In this document: positions 14,715 through 20,340 of the stretch, piece by piece
How the letters are laid out: every line of letters begins with the position of its first letter
Numbering within the stretch: the stretch's first letter is position 1
Assembly (NCBI GenBank): GCA_013694495.1
Contig: JACDCH010000422.1
Coordinates: 1-20,796, forward strand
DNA: 20,796 nucleotides
Source of the DNA: Acidimicrobiia bacterium
GTDB lineage: Bacteria; Actinomycetota; Acidimicrobiia; Acidimicrobiales; JACDCH01
Direction: 5' to 3'
Translations under genes and position numbers: made by a program
The notes under the pieces: model-generated
The model's database searches: none
The model's input: the letters and a program-made list of their open reading frames with translations, nothing else
What the model was told of the DNA's origin: nothing

Positions 14715-14826
14715 GTGACCGACATCCTGATGCGCGACGTCCCCGACGAGGTTCTGGCGGCCATCGACGCGAAGGCGAAGCGAGTCGGTCTCTCGCGGAC
14801 GGAGTACCTGCGCCGAGCGCTCGGGA
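14715..14826 (+). pseudogene. Truncated ribbon-helix-helix antitoxin (VapB/FitA-like)
   Basis: GTG 14715 with a strong GGAGG 4 nt upstream opens MTDILMRDVPDEVLAAIDAK, then AKRVGLSRTEYLRRAL, an Arc/MetJ-type ribbon-helix-helix DNA-binding domain of the FitA group (ILxRDVPDxVxxxIDxxA, LSRTEYLRR). After about 35 residues the sequence is the antisense of the IS110 transposase, so the C-terminal toxin-binding tail is lost and no PIN toxin gene follows. The break (about 14812-14821) has a few shared bases (GCCGAGC) that fit either partner. With no toxin, this is an orphan stub. Confidence 0.75.
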
Positions 14827-15679
14827 ACGCCCCCATGTCGACACCGATCTCACCGATGATCGCCTCGGCCAGGATCGTGTCGACCCCCGGGATCGAACAG
14901 AGCCGGTCCCGGACGTCAGCGAAAGGGCGATCAGCTCGTCGATGCCGACTTGGAGTCGGGCGATGGACTCGTCGAGGTAATCGATGTGGGCCAGGATCTC
15001 CCCGACGACCAGCGCGTGGTTCGGCCCGAACCGGCCCTTGAGCGCCGATTGCAGCTGGGGAAGCTTGGCCCGCAGACGTCCCCGGGCCAGCTCAGCGAGT
15101 ATCTCGGGATCGTGGCTGCCGGCGACAAGCGCGTCGAGCATGTCCCGACCGGACTTGCCCAGCACGTCACTGGCCACCGAGGACAGCTTGATGCCGGCGT
15201 CTTGGAGGACCTTGTCAAGGCGTTGGGTCTCCCGGGTCCGTTCCTCGACCCTGGTCCGCCGGTACCGGGTCAGGTTCCGCAACTCCCGGATCGGCTTGGG
15301 GGGCACGAAGCTCGGGCGCACCAGCCCGAAACGCACCAGACGACAGGTCCAATCGGAGTCAGCCATGTCGGTCTTTGCGGCCCGGGACGTTGTGCATGTG
15401 CCTCGCGTTGAGCAGCCAGCACTCGAGCTCTTCTTCGAGCACGTAGAACACCGGCTTCCAGTAGACCCCGGTGCCCTCCATCCCCACCCGGGCCACCCCG
15501 AGCGCGACCAGCCAGTCCCGCAGAGCGCACAGGTCATCAGTGAACGTCGCGAACTCGGCCTGCTGCTTGAGGATCGACCCGTCAGGTCCGGGCACCCTGA
15601 CGGTGACCGCCACCATGTCCTTGTGCACGTCGATCCCCGCGGAGCGTTCGACGATCACCTCCAACTCGTCGTCGTTCAC
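14814..15679 (-). pseudogene. IS110 family transposase, two frameshifts and 3' truncation
   Basis: GTG 15679 (GGGAGG 7 nt upstream) opens MNDDELEVIVERSAGIDVHK, the DEDD RuvC-like domain with Asp17, then VGMEGTGVYWKPVFYVLEEE with the catalytic Glu. At about 15374 an extra A (CGCAAAGACC) breaks the frame; the next frame carries the two remaining acids in TDMADS and the block VRPSFVPPKPIRELRNLTRY to LQVGIDELIA, a coiled-coil region. A second shift near 14925 leads to FADVRDRLCSIPGVDTILAE then AIIGEIGVDMGAFPSAR, the start of the Transposase_20 domain. The gene then ends abruptly in the antitoxin stub, so the catalytic Ser region is missing. It is inactive as read. Confidence 0.88.
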
Positions 15680-15689
15680 GACGACACCT

Positions 15690-15857
15690 CCCTCGTGGTC
15701 GCTGATCGGGCAGCGCCGTGCAGGGAGACCGGCCAGATGAAATCTGAAGTACGCGCTCGCAGCGGCAATCCATGGTGCTCCGGGTCTCCACGTCACGCTG
15801 AGACACGGGCTCGACTGCACCAAGAACGCCCGACGTCGCCAGCACGGCGCCCGACAA
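15690..15857 (-). ncRNA. Candidate bridge RNA in the IS110 leader
   Basis: IS110-group elements encode a structured bridge (seek) RNA in the non-coding end upstream of the transposase. Here the minus strand upstream of the transposase start is non-coding and holds three hairpins in a row: GTCTC/GAGAC with an 11-nt loop (15784-15804), CAGAT/ATCTG with a 3-nt loop (15734-15746), and CGCTG/CAGCG with a 6-nt loop (15700-15715). The first extends by CCG/CGG past one mismatch. Length and position fit known bridge RNAs. Limits and the target- and donor-binding loops are not resolved. The element is dead, so the RNA may be a relic. Confidence 0.4.
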
Positions 15858-15859
15858 CA

Positions 15860-15913
15860 TTTCCCCAACCCCCGGTGGGCCTTCAAGCCCCCACCGCTGA
15901 AGTGAAAATGACT
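15860..15913. repeat. Hairpin-containing direct repeat, copy 1
   Basis: A 54-bp unit beginning TTTCCCCAACCCCCGGTGGG and ending CACCGCTGAAGTGAAAATGACT in overlapping form. Copy 2 starts 99 bp to the right. Within the unit CGGTGGG and CCCACCG can pair around a 10-nt loop. It lies at the left-end side of the IS110 copy and may be an element terminus, or part of another element such as an IS21-type multiple terminal repeat. Confidence 0.75.
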
Positions 15914-15957
15914 GCTGGCGCGATGAGCCTGCAGTCGCCGATCGCTCGACGCGATCG

Positions 15958-16013
15958 TTTTCCCCAACCCCGGGTGGGCCGCCATGCCCCCCACCGCTGA
16001 GATGTGAATCACT
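15958..16013. repeat. Hairpin-containing direct repeat, copy 2
   Basis: The second copy matches copy 1 over about 55 bp with roughly ten differences, most in the hairpin loop and at the right end (GAGATGTGAATCACT instead of GAAGTGAAAATGACT). The GGTGGG/CCCACC stem is conserved, and CGGGTGGGC changes keep GC pairing. The next gene-like sequence begins within 10 bp, so this copy probably marks the edge of the inserted DNA. Confidence 0.75.
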
Positions 16014-16022
16014 CGTGATGAC

Positions 16023-16133
16023 GTGCGCAGGTACACCGTGGGCGTCGTCACCGACGGCCACCTGACGCCCGGGCTCTACGCGTGCACCCACGACGAGCTG
16101 AAGGCGAACCTGGTGGGGGGTGCGTCCGAGTGA
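16023..16133 (+). pseudogene. 3' end of an unrecognised gene, probably cut by the insertion
   Basis: The frame from GTG 16023 reads 36 residues (RRYTVGVVTDGHLTPGLYAC, then HDELKANLVGGASE) with good third-position GC and stops at 16131, overlapping the next GTG as GTGA. There is no ribosome-binding site and the repeat unit ends only 10 bp upstream, so this is most likely the tail of a longer gene whose front was removed. I recognise no family. Confidence 0.45.
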
Positions 16134-16461
16134 TCTCCACCCAGGTGAAGCCCGGCACCCTCCACGCCTACTCGCTCGAACTGACAGCCCTCGCGGACCA
16201 GCTCGAGCGCATCCTCGACGAGTCCCACGCGGCGGAGGTCGCCCACCACGTCGCCAGCGTCGCGATCGACACGGACGCCCCGCAGGAGGAGCACGACGAC
16301 TTCGACGTGGTCAACGGGTGGCGCGTCTACGCCGACGTCGTGTGGCGTCTCCGTTGGGCTGATCGACCAGACGGAGGCCACGAGCTGTGGGTGCGGCGCG
16401 GCTCGGTGGGCGACAGACCGAGACGCTCATGGAGCTCGTGGGGGTCGCCCCTCGACGCTGA
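16130..16461 (+). pseudogene. Unrecognised small protein gene with a late frameshift
   Basis: GTG 16130 overlaps the previous stop (GTGA). The protein is acidic and helical at first (VKPGTLHAYSLELTALADQL, then ERILDESHAAEVAHHVASVA), followed by EEHDDFDVVNGWRVYADVVW and a basic stretch ending LWVRRGSVG. Near 16404 coding continues in another frame as RQTETLMELVGVAPRR with a stop at 16459. Restoring one C (GGGCGACAG to GGGCCGACAG) joins them into 110 residues. A strong hairpin terminator follows 22 bp later, so this is the natural gene end. No family is recognised and no membrane helix is present. Either a recent mutation or a sequencing error. Confidence 0.6.
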
Positions 16462-16483
16462 CCCTCACGAATCTCGCTCATGC

Positions 16484-16517
16484 ACGGAGCCCCGGCGGGC
16501 CATGGCCGGGGCTCCGT
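16484..16517 (+). terminator. Strong hairpin terminator
   Basis: A perfect 13-bp stem, ACGGAGCCCCGGC / GCCGGGGCTCCGT with an 8-nt loop, lies 22 bp after the corrected stop of the preceding gene. There is no T-run. This is the most stable hairpin in the window and may serve both strands, since a minus-strand frame ends at 16524. Confidence 0.8.
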
Positions 16518-16523
16518 CGCGTC

Positions 16524-16646
16524 TCAACCGAACAAGCCGCCGAGGTCGATCCGGGCGAGGCGTAGCCGGACGCGTAGGTCGTCGTCGTCGATCGGCTCGC
16601 CGTTGACGCCGGCCGTAGATGTACCGCCGAGCGGGACCCCGACGGC
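16524..16646 (-). other. Open coding-like stretch after the lipoprotein stop
   Basis: Directly after the TGA of the lipoprotein gene the same frame stays open for 40 codons to a TGA at 16524, reading VGVPLGGTSTAGVNGEPIDD then DDLRVRLRLARIDLGGLFG. Codon third positions are mostly G/C, but there is no ATG or GTG start. It could be a gene end joined here by deletion, or an extension lost through a new stop codon. It stops next to the shared hairpin at 16484-16517. Confidence 0.3.
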
Positions 16647-17153
16647 TCAGACTCCCCAGCTGAACGTCACCGAGAGGAAGGAGCTGTCACCCTGATCACA
16701 GCTCACGTAGACCACCTCCTCCATGCCCGTCGACGTTGTGGTGCACATCCAACCGTCGCCCACCTGCATCGGCTCATCCGGCACCTCACCCGGGGCGAGC
16801 ACCGTTGTGTCGAAGTTGGCGGCAACACCCTCGGCGACGTCGCACTCCGTCCCGAGCGCCCCGAGCTCGTACACGCGCTCCAGGCCGTCCTCGCAGGCCC
16901 GTCCGACCGACGGACCACCCGGCGCCGGGTCCGGCGGAGATGCCTGCACGGGAGGGGCCGCTGGGTCCGGCGCCGCCGTCTCGACGACCGACTGTGTCGT
17001 CGACGGCTGGTCGATGTGGCCCGGCATGAATGTCGGAGATGCCCCCCCGTCGGGCTCCGTGGCGGTCGAACCCGCGGATGCGGCCCCGCACGCACCCAGG
17101 ACCATGGTCAGCGACACCAGGGTCGCGTACCGGGTACGAGGCGTTGCTCTCAC
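16647..17153 (-). CDS. Putative lipoprotein of unknown function
   Basis: A 168-residue exported protein. The signal peptide MRATPRTRYATLVSLTMVLG ends in the lipobox LGAC (Cys22). Next is a Pro/Ala/Thr/Ser-rich linker (about 30-75), then a small domain (about 78-168) with four Cys (RACEDG, GTECDV, WMCTTT, VSCDQG), which could form two disulfides, and a beta-rich C-terminus FLSVTFSWGV. I choose GTG 17153 because AAAGGAG lies 5 nt upstream and the signal peptide starts there; ATG 17177 is the other option. No family is recognised. The gene is intact and sits alone on the minus strand within the island. Confidence 0.78.
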   Translation of the reverse strand: MRATPRTRYATLVSLTMVLGACGAASAGSTATEPDGGASPTFMPGHIDQPSTTQSVVETAAPDPAAPPVQASPPDPAPGGPSVGRACEDGLERVYELGALGTECDVAEGVAANFDTTVLAPGEVPDEPMQVGDGWMCTTTSTGMEEVVYVSCDQGDSSFLSVTFSWGV

Positions 17154-17318
17154 ACTTGCTCCTTTGAACGTCGTCATCGACCCTCTTTGACGCACGTGCC
17201 GGCCCGTTGCTTCCGTCCGTTCTTCGGGGCGACGCAGCGTCACCGCGCCGCCCGGCGCCGCCCGGCGTGCACCTCGCGATTGTCGGCCTCATGCTGGTTT
17301 CAGGGTTGGTTGTGAGCG

Positions 17319-17468
17319 TCAGCGGACGACCGCCACCCGAACCTGAGGACCAGCCCTAGAGGAGCGCACGAGCAGGCCGATCGGGTCCGTGTGGTCGTTC
17401 CGGGCGAGGAGCTCGTACAGCGGATCCTGCGGGTCGTCCTGATCGAAGGTGTCGACCCAGCTCCCCAC
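17319..17468 (-). CDS. Weak small ORF or gene remnant
   Basis: From GTG 17468 the frame gives 49 residues: GSWVDTFDQDDPQDPLYELL, then ARNDHTDPIGLLVRSS, with strong third-position GC, and a less coding-like last third. There is no ribosome-binding site. The frame stays open upstream, and a second frame opens at an ATG (MAEPENYSQYASARGELG), so the original N-terminus may have been in that frame. No family is recognised. Probably a remnant. Confidence 0.3.
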   Translation of the reverse strand: MGSWVDTFDQDDPQDPLYELLARNDHTDPIGLLVRSSRAGPQVRVAVVR

Positions 17469-17482
17469 GAGCGGAAGCGTAC

Positions 17483-17497
17483 TGAGAATAGTTCTCA
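17483..17497. promoter_or_regulatory. Fur-family-like palindrome
   Basis: TGAGAATAGTTCTCA fits the 7-1-7 Fur-family pattern TGAnAATnATTnTCA with one mismatch; the outer palindrome CTGAGAA/TTCTCAG (17482-17498) is perfect around TAG. It is AT-rich against its surroundings, which makes chance less likely. It lies just upstream of the weak minus-strand ORF ending at 17319. No metal-uptake gene is near, so the target is unclear. Confidence 0.35.
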
Positions 17498-17574
17498 GGT
17501 TCTGCCATACGGCGATCGGTCGGGGGGCGGCCCGTCCAGAACGCTGGCACTCGAGGACGCCAGACCGACCGCCC

Positions 17575-17867
17575 TCAGGACGAGCGGAAGAACGACGTCT
17601 CGCCACTGAACCCGATCTCTACGGTGACGAGGAGGGAGCCGTCGCCAACCTCGGCCTCCGGCACGACAACGCACTCGTTTCCGGTGTAGCTCCCGCCCGG
17701 GAACAGGTCGCCGCCATCGAATATCGAGTCGGGGTTGCTCGCCGAACAGCCTGCGTTGGAGACGTCGTACTGCCGATTCGCGGAACCGACCATCCCGACG
17801 AATACAGCGAAGCCCGTGTTGACGTTCTCGGAGGTCCCGTTCGTGATCGTGTAGTTCACGAGGGCGC
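17575..17867 (-). pseudogene. 5'-truncated secreted/DUF4352-like domain
   Basis: The minus frame reads ALVNYTITNGTSENVNTGFA, then VFVGMVGSANRQYDVSNAGC, FDGGDLFPGGSYTGNECVVV and GDGSLLVTVEIGFSGETSFF, ending at 17575. The layout (VxYTITNGTSExVN at the start, a P-G-x-S/T turn, then VTVEI strand and ExxFF end) resembles the immunoglobulin-like DUF4352 domain of actinobacterial lipoproteins, with two Cys that could pair. Signal peptide and linker are missing: the sequence runs directly into the tyrosine recombinase stub, head to head. GTG 17859 could start a 94-residue remnant, but no ribosome-binding site is visible. Confidence 0.6.
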
Positions 17868-18065
17868 AGGCACACCGCCGTGGCCCTCTGGATCGCCGCA
17901 GGGGCCTCGTCGAAGGAGGTCGCGGCCAGGGCGGGGCACTCGTCCGTCGTGACGGTCCTGGACCGCTACGGGCACCTCCTGCCGGGCTCCGAGGACCGCG
18001 TGAACGACGCGCTCGACGCCATGGCCGAGGGCGTCGAGACGGCGACCGTGCGACCGATCCGCTGA
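17865..18065 (+). pseudogene. C-terminal stub of a tyrosine recombinase (phage-type integrase)
   Basis: The last 66 codons of a site-specific tyrosine recombinase: RRHTAVALWIAAGASSKEVA, then ARAGHSSVVTVLDRYGHLLP, then an acidic helical tail ending VRPIR. The second catalytic Arg (RHTA), the His of GHSS and the Tyr nucleophile of DRYGHL are present. The arm-binding, core-binding and first half of the catalytic domain are gone, so it cannot work. It ends 86 bp from the 3' end of tRNA-Val, as expected for an integrase beside its attachment site. Confidence 0.88.
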
Positions 18066-18072
18066 TCCTCCT

Positions 18073-18105
18073 GTGTCCCGCTCGTGTCCCGCCCGTGTCC
18101 CGGGA
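18073..18105. repeat. Three 11-bp tandem repeats between integrase stub and tRNA
   Basis: GTGTCCCG starts at 18073, 18084 and 18095, inside 11-bp units GTGTCCCGCTC, GTGTCCCGCCC and GTGTCCCGGGA. The spacing is about one helical turn, so bound proteins would lie on one face. The position, between the recombinase gene and the tRNA, suits arm-type sites for integrase or an excisionase. Confidence 0.6.
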
Positions 18106-18150
18106 CCCTGAGGCCAATCGTCCTCAAGCCCGTGACCTGCGGAGATGGCG

Positions 18151-18224
18151 TGGGCGTAACAGGACTCGAACCTGTGACCTCTGCCGTGTGAAGGCAGCGC
18201 TCTAACCAACTGAGCCATACGCCC
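18151..18224 (-). tRNA. tRNA-Val (CAC)
   Basis: A full cloverleaf of 74 nt on the minus strand: acceptor stem GGGCGTA/TACGCCC with discriminator A, D arm GCTC/GAGC, anticodon stem CTGCC/GGCAG with loop TTCACAC giving anticodon CAC, 5-nt variable loop, and T arm ACAGG/CCTGT with loop TTCGAGT. CCA is not encoded. The 3' end faces the island and is the likely attachment site of the element. Confidence 0.97.
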
Positions 18225-18254
18225 CTGAGGGGAGCGGCGAGCGTAGCCGCGGGG

Positions 18255-18269
18255 TTCCGGAGGCCGGAA
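18255..18269 (-). terminator. Hairpin between amidase gene and tRNA
   Basis: TTCCGG and CCGGAA form a perfect 6-bp stem with a 3-nt loop, 10 bp after the amidase stop. There is no T-run. It may end amidase transcription before the tRNA gene. Confidence 0.45.
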
Positions 18270-18279
18270 TCGAGCTGGG

Positions 18280-19695
18280 TCAGCGGTAGGCGGGCGGGAC
18301 GGTGTCGAGGTCGAGGGACGCTTCGAGGGCGGCGAGGGTGCGGAGGACGACCACGTCGCCGTGCTGGGGGCCGACGACCTGAAGGCCGACGGGCATGCTG
18401 TCGGAGGTGAAGCCGGCGCACACCGACCCGGCCGGCGAGCGGGTCAGGTTGAAGCCGTAGGTGAGCTGCACCCAGTTGGCGTCCTCCACGCCGTCGATGA
18501 GCCCGCCACCGGCGCCGAGTCGGGGCGTCTGGCCAGCAACGGTCGGGCACAGCAGCACCGAGTGCGTCCCGAACAGCTCCACCAGGGCGAGGTTGAGGAG
18601 GTGGGCGCCATCCAGCGCTCGGATGACATCGGTGGCGGTGTAGCCGCGCGCCACGTCGGCGGTCAGGGCCAGGCCGGGGTCGACGAGGCCCCACTGATCG
18701 GTGTCGCGCAGGGCCTCGAGCGTGCGCTCGTTGCAGCAGCCGACGATCCGGAACCACTCCGACAGCGGGTCGTGGTCCCACACCCGGACCTCGGTGACCT
18801 CGGCGCCGCGATCGGCCAGCCCGGCCACGGCGCGCTCGCACACCTCGAGGATCTCCCGGTCGACCCGGGCGAAGCCGAGGTCAGGTGACCAGGCGACGCG
18901 GAGGGGGACGCCGATGCTGTCGAGGCTCGCGCTCCAGCGCGTGTCGGGGAGGGGCAGCGAGCGGAGGTCGGTGGGGTCGGGGCCGATGGCGGTGTCGAGG
19001 CCGGGCGCCGCGTCGGCGATGCGCCGCGTCATCACGCCCTTCGAGGACAGGTCGAGCCAGCCCGGCGGGTGCGGGCCACCGGCGGGGATCCGCCCCAACG
19101 AGGGCTTGAAGCCGGTCAAGCCGTTGACCGCGGCGGGGATGCGGATGGAGCCGCCGCCGTCGGAGCCGGTCGCCATGGGTACGAGGCCGGCGGCGACAGC
19201 CGCGGCGCTGCCGCCCGAGGACCCGCCGGCCGAGCGCTCGAGCGACCACGGGTTGTGGGTGGCGTGGCCCCAGGCGTTGGTGGTGTCGCCCTTCCAGGCG
19301 TGCTCGGGCGTGTTCGTCTTGCCCACCACCACGCACCCGGCCGCCCGCAGCCGGGCGACGAGGAGCGAGTCGGTCCGGGCCACCGGGTCGTCGCGGTGGA
19401 TCGACGACCCGATCGTGGTGATGAAACCGGCGGCGTCCTCGGTGTCCTTCACGGCCAGCGGGATGCCGGCCAGGGCGCCGACCTCCTCCCCCGCCGCGAC
19501 TCGCTCGTCGATCGCCGCCGCCGCCGCCAGCGCGGCTTCGGCGTCGACGGCGAGGAAGGCGCCGAGCACTTCGTCGTCCTGCTCGATGGCGGCCAGGCTG
19601 GCCCCGACCAGCTCGCGAGCGGCCAGCGCACCGCGCCGCACGTCGGCTGCGAGCTCGGCCACCGGCCGGCGCAGCAGCACCCGATCCACACCCAT
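18280..19695 (-). CDS. Amidase (amidase signature family)
   Basis: A Ser-cisSer-Lys hydrolase of 471 residues that cleaves amide bonds; the substrate cannot be told. Lys83 lies in GIPLAVKDTE, the cis-Ser (about 160) in AGGSSGGSAAAVAAG, and the nucleophile Ser183 in GSDGGGSIRIPAAVNGLTGF. GFKPSLGRIP and the late GLQVVGP motif also match the family, and the C-terminal half is the usual variable substrate part. It lacks the full set of GatA features and there are no gatB or gatC neighbours, so it is a stand-alone amidase and not the tRNA amidotransferase subunit. ATG 19695 has GAGGGGGG 6 nt upstream. The J-domain gene lies 21 bp upstream on the same strand, so co-transcription is likely. Confidence 0.94.
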   Translation of the reverse strand: MGVDRVLLRRPVAELAADVRRGALAARELVGASLAAIEQDDEVLGAFLAVDAEAALAAAAAIDERVAAGEEVGALAGIPLAVKDTEDAAGFITTIGSSIHRDDPVARTDSLLVARLRAAGCVVVGKTNTPEHAWKGDTTNAWGHATHNPWSLERSAGGSSGGSAAAVAAGLVPMATGSDGGGSIRIPAAVNGLTGFKPSLGRIPAGGPHPPGWLDLSSKGVMTRRIADAAPGLDTAIGPDPTDLRSLPLPDTRWSASLDSIGVPLRVAWSPDLGFARVDREILEVCERAVAGLADRGAEVTEVRVWDHDPLSEWFRIVGCCNERTLEALRDTDQWGLVDPGLALTADVARGYTATDVIRALDGAHLLNLALVELFGTHSVLLCPTVAGQTPRLGAGGGLIDGVEDANWVQLTYGFNLTRSPAGSVCAGFTSDSMPVGLQVVGPQHGDVVVLRTLAALEASLDLDTVPPAYR

Positions 19696-19716
19696 GTCGG
19701 CCCCCCTCGTCGAGCG

Positions 19717-20334
19717 TCAGCCCGATGGTGCCCCGCGCAGCAGCTCGAAGCACAACGCGGAGTCGAGTTCGGCCGGCTGGTAGGGCTCCGTCGCCTCGGG
19801 GCACAGCCCGACCTCGCGCACCTCGGTGATCACGACGCGGGCGCCCGGCTCGTCGCACCCGACGTCCTCGGCCGCGCCCGCGACCGGGCGGACGCAGCGG
19901 ACGCCCTCGGAGTTGCCGGGGGCGGTGGCGTAGGCGGTGAACACGAAGATGCCGGCCAGGAGCAGCACGACGAGCACCCACGGCAGCGCCCGGACGAGCC
20001 GGCCGGCCCGGCCGATCTCCTCGATGTCGTCGCCGAACAGGGAGCCCGTCGAGAAGGCGAACCCGTCGCCCACGGTGGTGGCCCGGGCCGCAGCCCGCAC
20101 GGCCGGCGCCTCGCGGTCCTGGTCGTAGGCGATGCGGCGGCCGGCGTTGCCGAGGACGCGCCACGCCTCGTTGACGGCCTGCATCGCCCGCTCGGCCTCG
20201 GCCCGCTCGTCGGGCGGCCCGGCGCCGACGAGATCCGGGTGCAGGCGACGGGCCTGGTCCAGGTAGGCGCGCCGCACCTGCTCGGGCGAGGCGCCCTCGG
20301 GCACCCCGAGCGTCTCGTAGTGCGACGCCACCAT
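19717..20334 (-). CDS. Membrane-anchored J-domain protein
   Basis: A 205-residue protein with an N-terminal J domain (about 5-72): HYETLGVPEGASPEQVRRAY, the HPD tripeptide at 32-34, and AYDQDRE at the end. J domains stimulate DnaK ATPase. No Gly/Phe region or zinc fingers follow, so it is not DnaJ itself. One membrane helix is at about 117-136 (LPWVLVVLLLAGIFVFTAYA). The C-terminal 65 residues are probably outside the membrane and hold four Cys (RCVRP, GCDEP, LCPEA, LCFEL) that could pair. The basic side before the helix predicts the J domain in the cytoplasm. The start is 6 bp after the hydroxyacid dehydrogenase stop, so it is likely one operon. Confidence 0.9.
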   Translation of the reverse strand: MVASHYETLGVPEGASPEQVRRAYLDQARRLHPDLVGAGPPDERAEAERAMQAVNEAWRVLGNAGRRIAYDQDREAPAVRAAARATTVGDGFAFSTGSLFGDDIEEIGRAGRLVRALPWVLVVLLLAGIFVFTAYATAPGNSEGVRCVRPVAGAAEDVGCDEPGARVVITEVREVGLCPEATEPYQPAELDSALCFELLRGAPSG

Positions 20335-20340
20335 CGGGGG

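Larger units (their letters stand above)
13365..18224. mobile_element. Decayed integrative element / island next to tRNA-Val
   Basis: Boundaries are approximate. The right end is set by tRNA-Val(CAC), with a tyrosine recombinase C-terminus 86 bp away on the 3' side of the tRNA, the usual layout for tRNA-targeted elements. Inside are a MobF relaxase scrap, an IS110 copy, an orphan antitoxin start, small unrecognised genes and two lipoprotein-like genes. No second copy of the tRNA 3' end (attachment repeat) is visible in the window, so the left end lies outside, was lost, or is too diverged. Confidence 0.5.

Noticed and set aside
16014..16090. Target-site duplication around the IS110 copy
   Set aside because: IS110 elements usually make none, one end is lost, and I see no matching short repeat.
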